Shown here: one piece after another, positions 17,830 through 26,639 of the stretch
Layout of the letters: each line of letters begins with the position of its first letter
How positions within the stretch are numbered: the first letter of the stretch is position 1
Origin: Microbacterium sp. CGR2
GTDB taxonomy: Bacteria > Actinomycetota > Actinomycetes > Actinomycetales > Microbacteriaceae
Length of the DNA: 64,000 nt
NCBI RefSeq assembly: GCF_003626735.1
Contig: NZ_RBHX01000001.1
Span: forward strand, 1,364,001-1,428,000
Direction: 5' to 3'
Notes under the pieces: model-generated
Databases searched by the model: none
What the model saw: only the letters and a program-made list of their open reading frames with translations
Told to the model about the DNA's origin: nothing
Made by a program: the position numbers and the translations under genes

Positions 17830-17874
17830 CGCCAGATGTCGGACGCAACGGGGCGAAGCATCCGACATCTGGCG
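17830..17874. repeat. perfect 14-bp inverted repeat, possible terminator
   Basis: CGCCAGATGTCGGA (17830-17843) and TCCGACATCTGGCG (17861-17874) pair perfectly around a 17-base loop. TGTCGGACG also occurs twice as a direct repeat (17818-17826 and 17838-17846). It lies just after the SDR stop on the minus strand and before the GH13 promoter; terminator or dispersed palindrome are both possible. Confidence 0.65.
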
Positions 17875-17916
17875 CGTCGGCCCCCAAAGTGGGGACGGGG
17901 TCCGGTGGATGCCGGG

Positions 17917-18813
17917 TCAGGGAGTGGGCATCCCGCCGTTGACGTTGAGCGTCTCGCCGGCGACGTAGCTCGACTCGGCCGAGGCGAGGAAGACGTAGGC
18001 GGGAGCGAGCTCCGCCGGCTGCCCCATCCGACCCAGCGGCGTGTCCTCGCCGAAGCTGTCGATCTTCTCCTGCGGCTGACCGTCACTGGGCTGCAGCGGC
18101 GTCCAGATCGGTCCGGGCGCGACGGCGTTCACGCGGATGCCCTTGGGCGCGAGCTGCTGCGCGAGACCCTTCGTGAAGGCGTTGATCGTCGCCTTGGTCG
18201 AGGCGTAGTCGACGAGGATGTCAGACGGCGAGTAGGCCTGGATCGACGTGGTGTTGATGATCGCGGAGCCCGCGGGGAGATGCGGGAGCGCGGCCTTCGT
18301 GATCCAGAACATCGCGTAGACGTTCGTCTTGAAGGTGTCGTCGAACTGCTCGTCCGTGATGTCGGCCAGCGACTCCTGGAAGATCTGCTTCCCGCCGTTG
18401 TTCACGAGGATGTCGATTCCCCCCAGGGCGGCCACGGCGTCGGCGACCAGCGCACGGCAGTACTCAGGATCGCGGAGATCGCCGGGCAGCGTGGCGACGT
18501 TCGCGCCCGCTTCCCGGAGGATCCCGGCGATGCGGCTGGCATCCTCCTCTTCCTCCGGCAGGTAGGAGATGGCGACATCGGCACCCTCGCGGGCGAACGC
18601 GATGGCGGTGGCGGCGCCGATGCCCGAGTCGCCGCCGGTGATCAGGGCCTTGCGGCCCTTCAGGCGGCCGCTGCCTCGGTAGCTCTCCTCGCCGAGGTCG
18701 GCCTTCGGGGCGAGATCGGCGTCGAGGCCGGGCTCGGGCATGTGCTGCTTCTCGGGCTCGATGTCCGAGTAGAGCTCGGCAGGATTGACGAAGGTGTACT
18801 GGTCGCGGGCCAT
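17917..18813 (-). CDS. SDR-family oxidoreductase, general-stress (YhdF/YghA) type
   Basis: A 298-residue short-chain dehydrogenase with the N-terminal extension of about 40 residues seen in the YghA/YhdF group. The NAD(P) site is TGGDSGIG, followed by VNNGG, the catalytic Ser in NTTSIQ, the YASTK catalytic pair and the C-terminal NVNGGMPT typical of the family. The substrate is unknown. The ATG at 18813 has AAAGGA about seven bases upstream; the frame is open further upstream, but without a ribosome site. Confidence 0.92.
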   Translation of the reverse strand: MARDQYTFVNPAELYSDIEPEKQHMPEPGLDADLAPKADLGEESYRGSGRLKGRKALITGGDSGIGAATAIAFAREGADVAISYLPEEEEDASRIAGILREAGANVATLPGDLRDPEYCRALVADAVAALGGIDILVNNGGKQIFQESLADITDEQFDDTFKTNVYAMFWITKAALPHLPAGSAIINTTSIQAYSPSDILVDYASTKATINAFTKGLAQQLAPKGIRVNAVAPGPIWTPLQPSDGQPQEKIDSFGEDTPLGRMGQPAELAPAYVFLASAESSYVAGETLNVNGGMPTP

Positions 18814-18977
18814 GGTGTGTCCTTTCCTTTTCCCGGTCGGCGGCTGCGTTTCGAAACGCGACCGAACGAGCGGAGCGAGCGGATGGCAGGCCCCCATCCT
18901 GCGCAGAGTCGCCGCAGTGGGGCAAAGCCTTGCCAGGTCGCGATCCCTTTGCTACAAGGCCCTGCCCCGCGCGTGCG
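18814..18977. other. intergenic spacer with GCGTTTCGAAACGC palindrome
   Basis: This 164-base spacer lies between GH20 (ends 18978) and the SDR gene (starts 18813), both on the minus strand. It contains the perfect 14-bp palindrome GCGTTTCGAAACGC (18846-18859) followed by GAGCGGAGCGAGCGG, related to the dispersed GACGAAACGCC-type elements elsewhere in the window. I see no gene in it. Confidence 0.5.
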
Positions 18978-20624
18978 TCACCCGATGTTCGCGGTGATCT
19001 TCGCCAGGTGGGCCGCCGCCTGCTCGGCGGACCGCGTCCGTCCGCTCACCCCGGGACGCTCCTGCCAGGGCCGCGGGCCATCCGCGGGACGGTACTCGAC
19101 GCCGACAGCGTCCAGACGGGCGAGGTGCTCGCTCAGCCGCGGGGCGAACTCGGCATACTCGCGGTCGCCCGCGGTCCACAGTGCTTCGGCGACAGCGCAC
19201 AGTCGGGGGAAGGCGCGGTAGTCGAGGCCACGCATCGAATCGATGTGCTCGGTCCAGAGGTTCGCCTGTCCGCCGAGCACGTGCCGCGCCTGCTCGACGT
19301 CGAGCTCCGCGGGCACCGGATCGAAGGAGTACGCCGTCTCCGTCGTCGTGACAGTTCCGGTCGGGATCGGCTCGGACGGGAGATCGGATTCTCGGTAGTC
19401 GAGATAGACCGTGTCCTCAGGGCAGGCGATGACATCGTGGCCGGCACGCGCCGCGGCCAGGGCTCCGACGCGCCCGCGCCAGGACAGGACCGTCGCACCG
19501 TCCGCCAGCCCGCCCTCGAGGATCTCGTCCCACCCGAGAAGCCGACGTCCGCGGGATGCCAGATGCCGGCCGATGCGACCGACGAACCAGCTCTGCAGCT
19601 CCTCCTCGTCGTGCACACCGATTTCTCGCATGCGCTCCTGCGTTCGCTCATCCTCGACCCACTGGATCTTCGGGCATTCGTCGCCGCCGATGCAGATGTA
19701 CTCCGAGGGGAAGAGGTCGATGACTTCGTCGAGTACGTCGCAGAGGAAGCGGATCGTCGATTCCTCGACGTTGAAGATCACGGGGTTGACGCCCCAGAGC
19801 GTCCACGGTGTGGGCGGGGCGTTGTCGCCGACGCCCAGCTCGGGGTATGCGGCCACCGCGGCCTGCGCATGACCGGGAAGTTCGATCTCGGGCACCACGG
19901 TGATCCCACGCGCGGCGGCGTACGCCACGATCTCGCGGATGTCGTCCTGCGTGTAGAACCCGCCGTGGGGCCGTCCGTCGGCGGGCGATCCGGGCTGGGC
20001 CCCGAGTTGGGTCTCCGGCCGCCATCCGCCGACCTCGGTGAGACGCGGGTATCGGTCGATCTCGATGCGCCAGCCCTGATCGTCGGTGAGATGCAGGTGC
20101 AGTGTGTTGAGACGGTGCATCGCGAGCAGATCGATGAAGCGCAGCACATCGCGGGTCGGTGCGAAGTGCCGGGCGACATCCAGCATGGCGCCGCGCCAGG
20201 AGAACTTCGGCGAATCCTCCACGCGGGTCACGGGAGTCGTCCACCGCTGACTCGAGACGGGGGAGCGCCGGTGCACCGCCGCAGGGAAGAGCTGCAGCAG
20301 TGCCTGGACGGCCCAGTGTCCCCCTCGTCCGGTCGACGCTGAGAGGCGGACGAACCCCGGCGTCGTGTCGAGTTCGAATGCCTCATCGGCGAGCGTCGGA
20401 CGCACGTCCAGACGGATGCTCGGGCCTCCGTCGGCCACATCCGTCGATGCGTTCTCGGTCACGCTCAGCGGCAGGACGAAGCCGGTCGCTGCTCGCAGCC
20501 GCTCCTGCAGTCTCAGGGCGGGTTCGATCAGATCGGGATGGGTGGACAGCCGGCTGTCTCCGGTGAGTTCGAACTCTCCGGGTGCGGTCGTCTGAATTGC
20601 GGGTCGAGGCAGAAGGGTCGGCAT
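18978..20624 (-). CDS. GH20 beta-N-acetylhexosaminidase
   Basis: A 548-residue GH20 enzyme that removes terminal GlcNAc or GalNAc by substrate-assisted catalysis. An N-terminal GH20b-like domain is followed by the barrel starting SWRGAMLDVARHF. HLHLTDDQGWRIEI and the catalytic pair Asp315-Glu316 in CIGGDECPK are clear. No signal peptide is visible, so it probably splits imported chitobiose-like sugars in the cytoplasm. AGGGAG precedes the ATG by seven bases. It is divergent from a sugar ABC importer, which supports joint regulation. Confidence 0.94.
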   Translation of the reverse strand: MPTLLPRPAIQTTAPGEFELTGDSRLSTHPDLIEPALRLQERLRAATGFVLPLSVTENASTDVADGGPSIRLDVRPTLADEAFELDTTPGFVRLSASTGRGGHWAVQALLQLFPAAVHRRSPVSSQRWTTPVTRVEDSPKFSWRGAMLDVARHFAPTRDVLRFIDLLAMHRLNTLHLHLTDDQGWRIEIDRYPRLTEVGGWRPETQLGAQPGSPADGRPHGGFYTQDDIREIVAYAAARGITVVPEIELPGHAQAAVAAYPELGVGDNAPPTPWTLWGVNPVIFNVEESTIRFLCDVLDEVIDLFPSEYICIGGDECPKIQWVEDERTQERMREIGVHDEEELQSWFVGRIGRHLASRGRRLLGWDEILEGGLADGATVLSWRGRVGALAAARAGHDVIACPEDTVYLDYRESDLPSEPIPTGTVTTTETAYSFDPVPAELDVEQARHVLGGQANLWTEHIDSMRGLDYRAFPRLCAVAEALWTAGDREYAEFAPRLSEHLARLDAVGVEYRPADGPRPWQERPGVSGRTRSAEQAAAHLAKITANIG

Positions 20625-20884
20625 CCGGTGACTCCCTAGTCATTTCGAGGGGGACATGAATTCGTTGGTTACATGTCCTAATAGTTAGTAAACAATGTGA
20701 CTTAATTGCAGGCGTCCTGTCAGGCCGCAATGTCGAAACATCGCCGTCACAACGCGGAAACTTTGCAGTGCAACATCTACCAACATAATGATTGACAAAG
20801 GATATGCAACAGATGTGTACTAATTTCACCGCTCGACACATTGATGTATCCGACCGCGGTATCCCACCTACCAAGGAGAGTTAA
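20625..20884. promoter_or_regulatory. AT-rich divergent regulatory region, GH20 / sugar importer
   Basis: This spacer is conspicuously AT-richer than its surroundings. For the importer, TTGACA (20792-20797), an 18-base spacer and TGTACT (20816-20821) form a plausible promoter, and AAGGAG (20873-20878) precedes the GTG start. For GH20, GGACATG (20652-20658) and CATGTCC (20672-20678) form an inverted repeat, overlapped by the dyad CTAATAGTTAG (20678-20688). These are candidate sites for the ROK regulators encoded downstream of the importer. Confidence 0.55.
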
Positions 20885-22207
20885 GTGGCAATCAGAAAAT
20901 CGACGGCAATCGGTGCGTTCGGCATCGTCACCGTCCTCGCACTCACCTCATGCTCAGGCTCGACCGGCGCAGGCAACGCTGCTGCCCCCACGGACGGAAA
21001 GGTGCCCGAGGTCGACGGGAAGGGCAAGAAGCTCACCGTCTGGGTCATGGAGAACGACTACACCGCCGAGACGCTGGACGCCATCAACGCCGAGTTCACC
21101 GAAATCACCGGCGCCGAGGTCAGCGTGCAGTCGCAGACGTGGGACGGCATCACCACCAAGATCACCACCGCCCTCGCGACCGACACCCCACCCGACGTTC
21201 TCGACGTCGGCAACACCCAGATCGCCAGCTATGCCGCCAACGGCGGGCTGCTCGATCTCACGCCGTATCAGGACGATCTCGCGCAGGGGCAGACGTGGCT
21301 CGACGGACTCGTCGACCCTGCCACGATCGACGGCAGTCTCTACGGGGTGCCCGGATTCGCCGGTGCCAGAGCCGTCATCTACAACAAGAAGATGTGGGCG
21401 GATGCGGGTGTGACCGCGGCGCCGACCACGTACGAAGAACTCACCGCGGCGCTGGACAAGGTCAAGGCCGCGAACGCGCAGACGCCGGACTTCTCGGCCT
21501 TCTACCTGCCGGGACAGTACTTCTACGCCGGGATGCAATTCGTCTGGGATGCCGGTGGGGAGATCGCCACCGAGGAGGACGGCGAATGGGCCTCCGGTTT
21601 GGGCTCCCCGGAGGCTGTCGAGGGGCTCGAGGCTTTCCAGGAGTTCCAGAACGAATACTCCACCGCCGCATCCGCGACGCTCGACACCTTCGAGCCGAAC
21701 CAGAGCCAGCTCTTCGCCGACGGGAAGGCCTCCGCCATTCTGAACACCAACACCGGAGCGATCCTGAAGATCAACCCGGCACTCGAAACCGACCTGGGCA
21801 CGTTCCCGCTTCCCGGAATCTCGGGTGAAGCTCAGCCGGTCATGCTCGGCGGGTCGGACTGGGCGATCCCGGTCAAGTCGAAGAACTCCGACCTCGCCCT
21901 GAACTGGGTGAAGATCGCGGCGAGCCCTGAGATTCAGAAAGATCACGTCTTCGGCGTCGACGGGTGGATCCCGAACAGCGTCGAAGGCATCGAGTTCGCT
22001 CAGGAATCGCTGGACGACGTCAAGGCGAGCTTCTTCACGGCCGCACTTCGCTCGAAGGCCACCCCGGCCAACGCGAACTGGACGACGATCGAGAGCAACA
22101 AGGCCATCAACAACCTCTTCTCGTCGATCGCGTCGGGCGCGAAGACTGCCGAAGAGGCGGCGAGCGACTTCGACGCCGATGCCGACAAGACGCTGAACAC
22201 CCCGTAG
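20885..22207 (+). CDS. CUT1 sugar ABC importer, solute-binding lipoprotein
   Basis: A 440-residue family-1 extracellular solute-binding protein. The signal peptide ends in the lipobox LTSC with lipidated Cys23, so it is anchored outside the membrane. The mature protein has the usual SBP_bac_1 features (LTVWVMENDYTAETLDAINAEF; GVPGFAGARAVIYNKKMW). The GTG start has AAGGAG six bases upstream. It captures sugar for the two following permeases. The divergent GH20 gene suggests chitobiose or another GlcNAc-containing oligosaccharide; that is inference. Confidence 0.92.
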   Translation: MAIRKSTAIGAFGIVTVLALTSCSGSTGAGNAAAPTDGKVPEVDGKGKKLTVWVMENDYTAETLDAINAEFTEITGAEVSVQSQTWDGITTKITTALATDTPPDVLDVGNTQIASYAANGGLLDLTPYQDDLAQGQTWLDGLVDPATIDGSLYGVPGFAGARAVIYNKKMWADAGVTAAPTTYEELTAALDKVKAANAQTPDFSAFYLPGQYFYAGMQFVWDAGGEIATEEDGEWASGLGSPEAVEGLEAFQEFQNEYSTAASATLDTFEPNQSQLFADGKASAILNTNTGAILKINPALETDLGTFPLPGISGEAQPVMLGGSDWAIPVKSKNSDLALNWVKIAASPEIQKDHVFGVDGWIPNSVEGIEFAQESLDDVKASFFTAALRSKATPANANWTTIESNKAINNLFSSIASGAKTAEEAASDFDADADKTLNTP

Positions 22208-22213
22208 CGCCGC

Positions 22214-22248
22214 GGGTGCCGTGCGATCGCGCCCATCGCGCGGCACCC
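22214..22248 (+). terminator. hairpin between binding-protein and permease genes
   Basis: GGGTGCCGTGCGAT (22214-22227) and ATCGCGCGGCACCC (22235-22248) form a 14-bp stem with one G-T pair and a seven-base loop. It lies seven bases after the binding-protein stop. Such stem-loops commonly stabilise the upstream mRNA or partly terminate, giving more binding protein than permease. Confidence 0.65.
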
Positions 22249-22316
22249 TCTCGCGTCCGAACTTCTCCGGCACTGCCCTCGTGCGGCAGCGCCGCGACCC
22301 GACGAAAGGCGAGACC

Positions 22317-23300
22317 TTGGTCACCACTTCAACGGAGCCCCCGCCGACGGCTCCTCTTCTCTCCCCGCGGCCGCCGCGACCGCCGCGGACGCGCCGCGCC
22401 GGTGGTCTCACCCGTTCATCGGCACCGTTCTGGCTGCTGACGCCTGCGGGTCTGATGATCGTGTTCGTGACGCTGCTGCCGATCGGGTTCCTGATCTTCA
22501 CATCGTTCACCAACTACAACCAGCGCACGCTCTTCACCGGCGCCTTCGAGTTCGTCGGCCTCGATCAGTACGCCGCGGTCATGGCGGACCGGGAGTTCTG
22601 GCTCTCACTCACCCGCACCATGATCTTCACCGCCGCCCTCGTCGTCGGCAGTGTCGCCATCGGTGCGGGCATGTCGCATCTCATGACCCGCCTCCCCTCG
22701 GCCATCCGCCATCTGACCACGGTGGTCCTCATCCTCGCGTGGGCGATGCCGAACGTGGCGTCATCGATCGTGTGGTCCTGGCTGTTCCAGCCGCAGTACG
22801 GCGTGATCAACTGGATGCTGACGCAGCTCGGCGTCTTCGGCGACATGACCAGCCGCGACTGGGCATCCGACCCCGTCCTCGTGTGGGTCTGCATCTGGCT
22901 CCTCGTGGTGTGGCAGGCGGTGCCGTTCATCGCTCTGACCCTCTATGCCGCCGAGACGCAGGTGGCGGTCGAGCTGAAGGAGGCCGCCCGCCTCGACGGC
23001 GCCTCCGAGTGGCACGTCTACCGCGTGGTCGTACTGCCCTCCATCGCGCCGACGATCCTGCTGGTGACGATGCTCTCGATCATCTGGGACTTCAACGTCT
23101 TCAATCAGATCTGGCTCATCTCCGAGGGCGGCCCCGACGGCGCGACCTCGACGCTCGGCGTCTTCACCTATACGACCGCCTTCTCGGGCAACCTCCAGAT
23201 CGGTGCCGGTTCAGCGATCGCGGTCGCCTCGACGATCATCCTCGCGGCCTTGAGTGCCGTGTACATCCGACACCTCGTGCGCTCGGGAGAGGACCTCTGA
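22317..23300 (+). CDS. CUT1 sugar ABC importer permease (MalF type)
   Basis: A 327-residue permease with six hydrophobic helices and the EAA loop (ELKEAARLDGASEWHVYRVVVLPSIAP). I chose TTG at 22317 because GAAAGG lies seven bases upstream and the N-terminal tail before the first helix is then of normal length; the frame is open to 22221. It pairs with the next permease. No ATPase gene is present in the operon. Confidence 0.92.
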   Translation: MVTTSTEPPPTAPLLSPRPPRPPRTRRAGGLTRSSAPFWLLTPAGLMIVFVTLLPIGFLIFTSFTNYNQRTLFTGAFEFVGLDQYAAVMADREFWLSLTRTMIFTAALVVGSVAIGAGMSHLMTRLPSAIRHLTTVVLILAWAMPNVASSIVWSWLFQPQYGVINWMLTQLGVFGDMTSRDWASDPVLVWVCIWLLVVWQAVPFIALTLYAAETQVAVELKEAARLDGASEWHVYRVVVLPSIAPTILLVTMLSIIWDFNVFNQIWLISEGGPDGATSTLGVFTYTTAFSGNLQIGAGSAIAVASTIILAALSAVYIRHLVRSGEDL

Positions 23301-23301
23301 C

Positions 23302-24156
23302 ATGACCACTCGCACTCGCCGTCTGCGCCGGGTCCCCTGGATCAGCAGCACCATCGCGATCCTGTTCTGCATCGTCTGGGCGTTCCCCGTCTACTGGATG
23401 GTCAACACCGCCTTCAAACCGCGGTCGGAGATGCTCAGCAGCACGCCCCACTTCTTTCCGGAGGCGCCGACACTCGACAACTTCTTCACCGCGATCGGCA
23501 AGGGCCAGTTCCTGGTCTACCTGCAGAACTCGGTGATCGTGGTCACCGGAGCGGTCGTCTTCGCGATCGTGCTCGGCATCTTCGCCGCCGCCGCGCTCTC
23601 GCGGTTCCGGTTCCGCGGGCGCCGCTCGATCCTCGTCCTCATCCTCATCGTGCAGATGCTTCCCGGGACCGCCCTGCTCATCCCGCAGTTCCTCATCTTC
23701 AACTCGATGGGCTTGCTCGGCACCTACTGGGGCCTGATCTTCGCCTACGTCGCCAGCGTGCTGCCGTTCTCGATCTGGGTCATGCGCGGCTTCTTCCTCG
23801 CCATCCCGATCGAGATCGACGAGGCGGCGCGCATCGACGGCGCCTCGACCTGGCAGGTGCTCACACGAGTGCTCTTCCCGCTCGTGATGCCGGGGATCAT
23901 CTCCAGCAGCGTGTTCGCCTTCATCGCCGCCTGGAACGACTACATCATCGCCTTCACCTTCATGAAGGACCAGGTGAACTACACGCTCCCGGTGTGGCTG
24001 AACTCCTTCACCGTCTCGGTCGGCGGCGAGATGGGCACGGACTACGGCGGACAGATGGCGGCGGCGACGCTGTTCTCCTTGCCTGTGGTGGTGTTCTTCA
24101 TGATCATCCAGCGCAACCTCGTCACCGGCATGTCCGCCGGCGCCGTCAAGGGCTGA
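23302..24156 (+). CDS. CUT1 sugar ABC importer permease (MalG type)
   Basis: A 284-residue permease with the MalG pattern: N-terminal helix (STIAILFCIVWAFPVYWMVNTAFK), EAA loop (EIDEAARIDGASTWQVLTRVLFPLVMPG) and the C-terminal GMSAGAVKG that is typical of CUT1 inner-membrane subunits. The ATG at 23302 follows the preceding stop by one base. It forms the channel with the MalF-type subunit. Confidence 0.93.
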   Translation: MTTRTRRLRRVPWISSTIAILFCIVWAFPVYWMVNTAFKPRSEMLSSTPHFFPEAPTLDNFFTAIGKGQFLVYLQNSVIVVTGAVVFAIVLGIFAAAALSRFRFRGRRSILVLILIVQMLPGTALLIPQFLIFNSMGLLGTYWGLIFAYVASVLPFSIWVMRGFFLAIPIEIDEAARIDGASTWQVLTRVLFPLVMPGIISSSVFAFIAAWNDYIIAFTFMKDQVNYTLPVWLNSFTVSVGGEMGTDYGGQMAAATLFSLPVVVFFMIIQRNLVTGMSAGAVKG

Positions 24157-24268
24157 GCGCGCGTGGATGTCCGCTGATCACACGAGCGGATCGAGCAGCC
24201 GCGCGGTGCCCGATCCGCCCGTCGAGGAAACAGTGCCCCCGGATCCGGGGCGCGGGAGACAATGGGCT

Positions 24269-25381
24269 GTGGCCGATCTCCGCATCACGACCAAGGCGCT
24301 CCCCGAGCACAACCGCCGGCGCAACCGCGCGATGCTGCTGCAGACCCTGTTCCACGAGGGGCCACGGAGCCGGGCGGACATCGCACGCGGCTCGGGCTTG
24401 AACAAGGTCACGGTCTCGGCGATCGTCGGCGATCTGATCGAGCAGGGCATCCTGGTGGAGGCCGGGCACTCGACCGATGTCCGAGTCGGCAAGCCGGCCA
24501 CGCTCGTGGCCATCGACGACGACTCGCGCTCGGTCATCAGCCTCGACCTGTCGGATGCTCTGTCGTTCCGGGGAGCGGTGATGAACCTGCGCAGCCGGGC
24601 ATCGCACCAGCTGCAGGTCGATGTCCGCACCGAGCGGGGGGATGCCGCCATCGCGCGCGTGATGGCGCTGGCCGAGGAACTGCTCGCGCAGGCCCCCGCT
24701 CCGGTGCTGGGCATCGGCGTCGGCAGCCCCGGCGTGGTGGACCGCACGGGAGTCGTACGCTTCGCCCCGCACCTGGGATGGTTCCACGCTGATCTCCGCG
24801 GTGCGTTGAGCGAGCGGTTCGGCCTTCCCGTGCACGTCGTCAACGATGCCAACGGGATGGCCCTGGCCGTCCACACCTTCCGGGAGAACGACGGCCGCAG
24901 CATCCTCATCGTGACCATCCAGCGCGGTGCGGGCGCGGGACTGATCGTCGGCGAGAGCCTCATCGACGGGATGGATTTCACTGCAGGCGAGATCGGCCAT
25001 GTCGTGGTGGACCCGCGTCGGGAGACCGACTGCCTGTGCGGGCGAGCGGGATGCCTCGACTCCATCGTGGCCGTTCCCGCGATCCGGCGCCGCCTCGACG
25101 CCGGGGAGGATCGCCAGGTGGTGATGGACGATGCCGCGGATGCGCTCGCGGCCGCCGTCGCGCCCATCATCTCGCTGCTCGGCGCCACCCACGTGGTGAT
25201 CGTCGGCCCGGAGGATGTCTACGACGAGGACTTCGCCCGACGCACGCGAGAGCACCTGGCGGAGCGCACGTTCCCGTCGACGACGAGCTCGATCGGTGTC
25301 GACATCGCCTCCGACGGCGGGCTGCTGGCCCTCCAGGGGCCGCTCGTCGCCGTGCTCTCCGCAGAACTCGGCATCTCGTGA
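24269..25381 (+). CDS. ROK-family transcriptional regulator, copy 1
   Basis: A 370-residue ROK repressor. The N-terminal helix-turn-helix is KALPEHNRRRNRAMLLQTLFHEGPRSRADIARGSGLNKVTVSAIV. The ROK sugar-kinase-like fold has VNDANG, GEIGH and the zinc-binding CLCGRAGC. GTG at 24269 (GGGAG upstream) gives the same length as the adjacent paralogue; an ATG at 24167 would add 34 unrelated residues. It probably senses a sugar imported by the upstream transporter and represses this operon or the GH20 gene. The last bases overlap the next gene (GTGA). Confidence 0.9.
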   Translation: MADLRITTKALPEHNRRRNRAMLLQTLFHEGPRSRADIARGSGLNKVTVSAIVGDLIEQGILVEAGHSTDVRVGKPATLVAIDDDSRSVISLDLSDALSFRGAVMNLRSRASHQLQVDVRTERGDAAIARVMALAEELLAQAPAPVLGIGVGSPGVVDRTGVVRFAPHLGWFHADLRGALSERFGLPVHVVNDANGMALAVHTFRENDGRSILIVTIQRGAGAGLIVGESLIDGMDFTAGEIGHVVVDPRRETDCLCGRAGCLDSIVAVPAIRRRLDAGEDRQVVMDDAADALAAAVAPIISLLGATHVVIVGPEDVYDEDFARRTREHLAERTFPSTTSSIGVDIASDGGLLALQGPLVAVLSAELGIS

Positions 25382-26490
25382 GCACCGCGCGGGGCACGGA
25401 GAAGGCTCTGCCCGAGCACACCCGTCAGGTGAACCGTTCGCTGATCCTCCGGACGCTTTTCCGTGCTGACGCGATGAGTCGCGCTGACCTGGCGCGGGCG
25501 ACAGGACTGACCCGCGTGAGCGTGTCGCGGATCGTCGATGAGGTATCCGCCGAAGGGATCGTGCGCGAGAGCGGACCCCGTCCGGAAGGCCGGGTGGGCA
25601 AGCCCAGCACGCTCATCGCGCTGAATCCGGATTCGTATCACGTCGTCACGCTCGACCTGTCGGCGTATGCGGAGCTGAGCGGTGCGATCATGAACCTCGC
25701 CGGCGAGGTCGTCCACTCGCGGACCGTACCGACCGGCGGCGCTCGCGGCATCGCGCTCCTCGACAAGGTCTGCGCTCTCGCGGCCGCGCTCGTCAAGCGG
25801 TCGACCGTGCGGGTCCTCGGAGTCGGCGTCGGCTCACCCGGTGTCGTGAACGCGGCGGGCGTGGTGCGCGAGGCGGTCGCTTTCGACTGGCACGACCTCG
25901 ATGTCGCCGCGGCGATCGCCGCAGCGGTCTCGGTGCCGGTGCACGTCGCCAACGACGCCAACGCCGCGGCTCTTGCTGCCCGCACGTACGGCCAGCCTGG
26001 CGTCGACAATCTTGCCCTCGTCCGGATCGGGCAGGGCATCGGAAGCGGTGTCATCGTCGGCGGCGCGCTCGTCACGGGCCGCCGATTCACGGCGGGTGAG
26101 ATCGGGCACGTCCTCGTCGACGACGACGGCGAGGTCTGCCGGTGCGGCCGGCGCGGGTGCCTCGAGGTTGTCGCCGCCGTTCCGTACATCCGGCGACGTC
26201 TGGCCGAGCCCGGCGCATCGCCAGACGCCGTCCTGGCCACGGCAGGGCGAGCCCTCGGCCGCGTCCTCACGCCGGTCGTCGCGGCACTGGGGCTCGAGCA
26301 CGTGGTCCTGTCGGGGCCGCTCGACATCGTCGGGGGTGTGTTCCTGGAGGCGACGAAGGACGCCATCGAGCACGACGCGCTGGCGATCGTCACCGATGAC
26401 TTCGAGATCCGCGTCGCGGTGCGCGGAGACGACATCGTGCTGCTCGGCGGTACCGCGCTGGTCGTCGCCGAGGAGCTCGGCATCCGCTGA
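25378..26490 (+). CDS. ROK-family transcriptional regulator, copy 2
   Basis: A 370-residue paralogue of the preceding gene, exactly the same length. The shared N-terminal pattern is KALPEHTRQVNRSLILRTLF...SRADLARATGLTRVSVSRIVDE. ROK features are VANDANAAAL, AGEIGHVLVD and CRCGRRGCLE. The frame is open upstream inside copy 1, but GTG at 25378 overlaps its stop by four bases and matches the copy-1 start. Two divergent sensors in tandem could recognise different sugars or different operators. Confidence 0.9.
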   Translation: MSTARGTEKALPEHTRQVNRSLILRTLFRADAMSRADLARATGLTRVSVSRIVDEVSAEGIVRESGPRPEGRVGKPSTLIALNPDSYHVVTLDLSAYAELSGAIMNLAGEVVHSRTVPTGGARGIALLDKVCALAAALVKRSTVRVLGVGVGSPGVVNAAGVVREAVAFDWHDLDVAAAIAAAVSVPVHVANDANAAALAARTYGQPGVDNLALVRIGQGIGSGVIVGGALVTGRRFTAGEIGHVLVDDDGEVCRCGRRGCLEVVAAVPYIRRRLAEPGASPDAVLATAGRALGRVLTPVVAALGLEHVVLSGPLDIVGGVFLEATKDAIEHDALAIVTDDFEIRVAVRGDDIVLLGGTALVVAEELGIR

Positions 26491-26553
26491 TCCGCAGGTT
26501 CGGTGCCGGCGCTCGCCGAAGGTCAGAGAACTATGGACTTTCGCCACTTCTCC

Positions 26554-26582
26554 AGCCTCGCGCGCCATGCGAGGCTGCTTTT
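26554..26582 (+). terminator. rho-independent terminator after the ROK genes
   Basis: AGCCTCGC (26554-26561) and GCGAGGCT (26569-26576) form an 8-bp stem with a seven-base loop, followed by GCTTTT. It ends the sugar importer/ROK operon about 60 bases after the last stop. Confidence 0.75.
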
Positions 26583-26639
26583 GCGACGTGTGTCGCCCGC
26601 ACGAGATCGGCTCGGACGCGGTCCGATCGAAGGGGTCCC

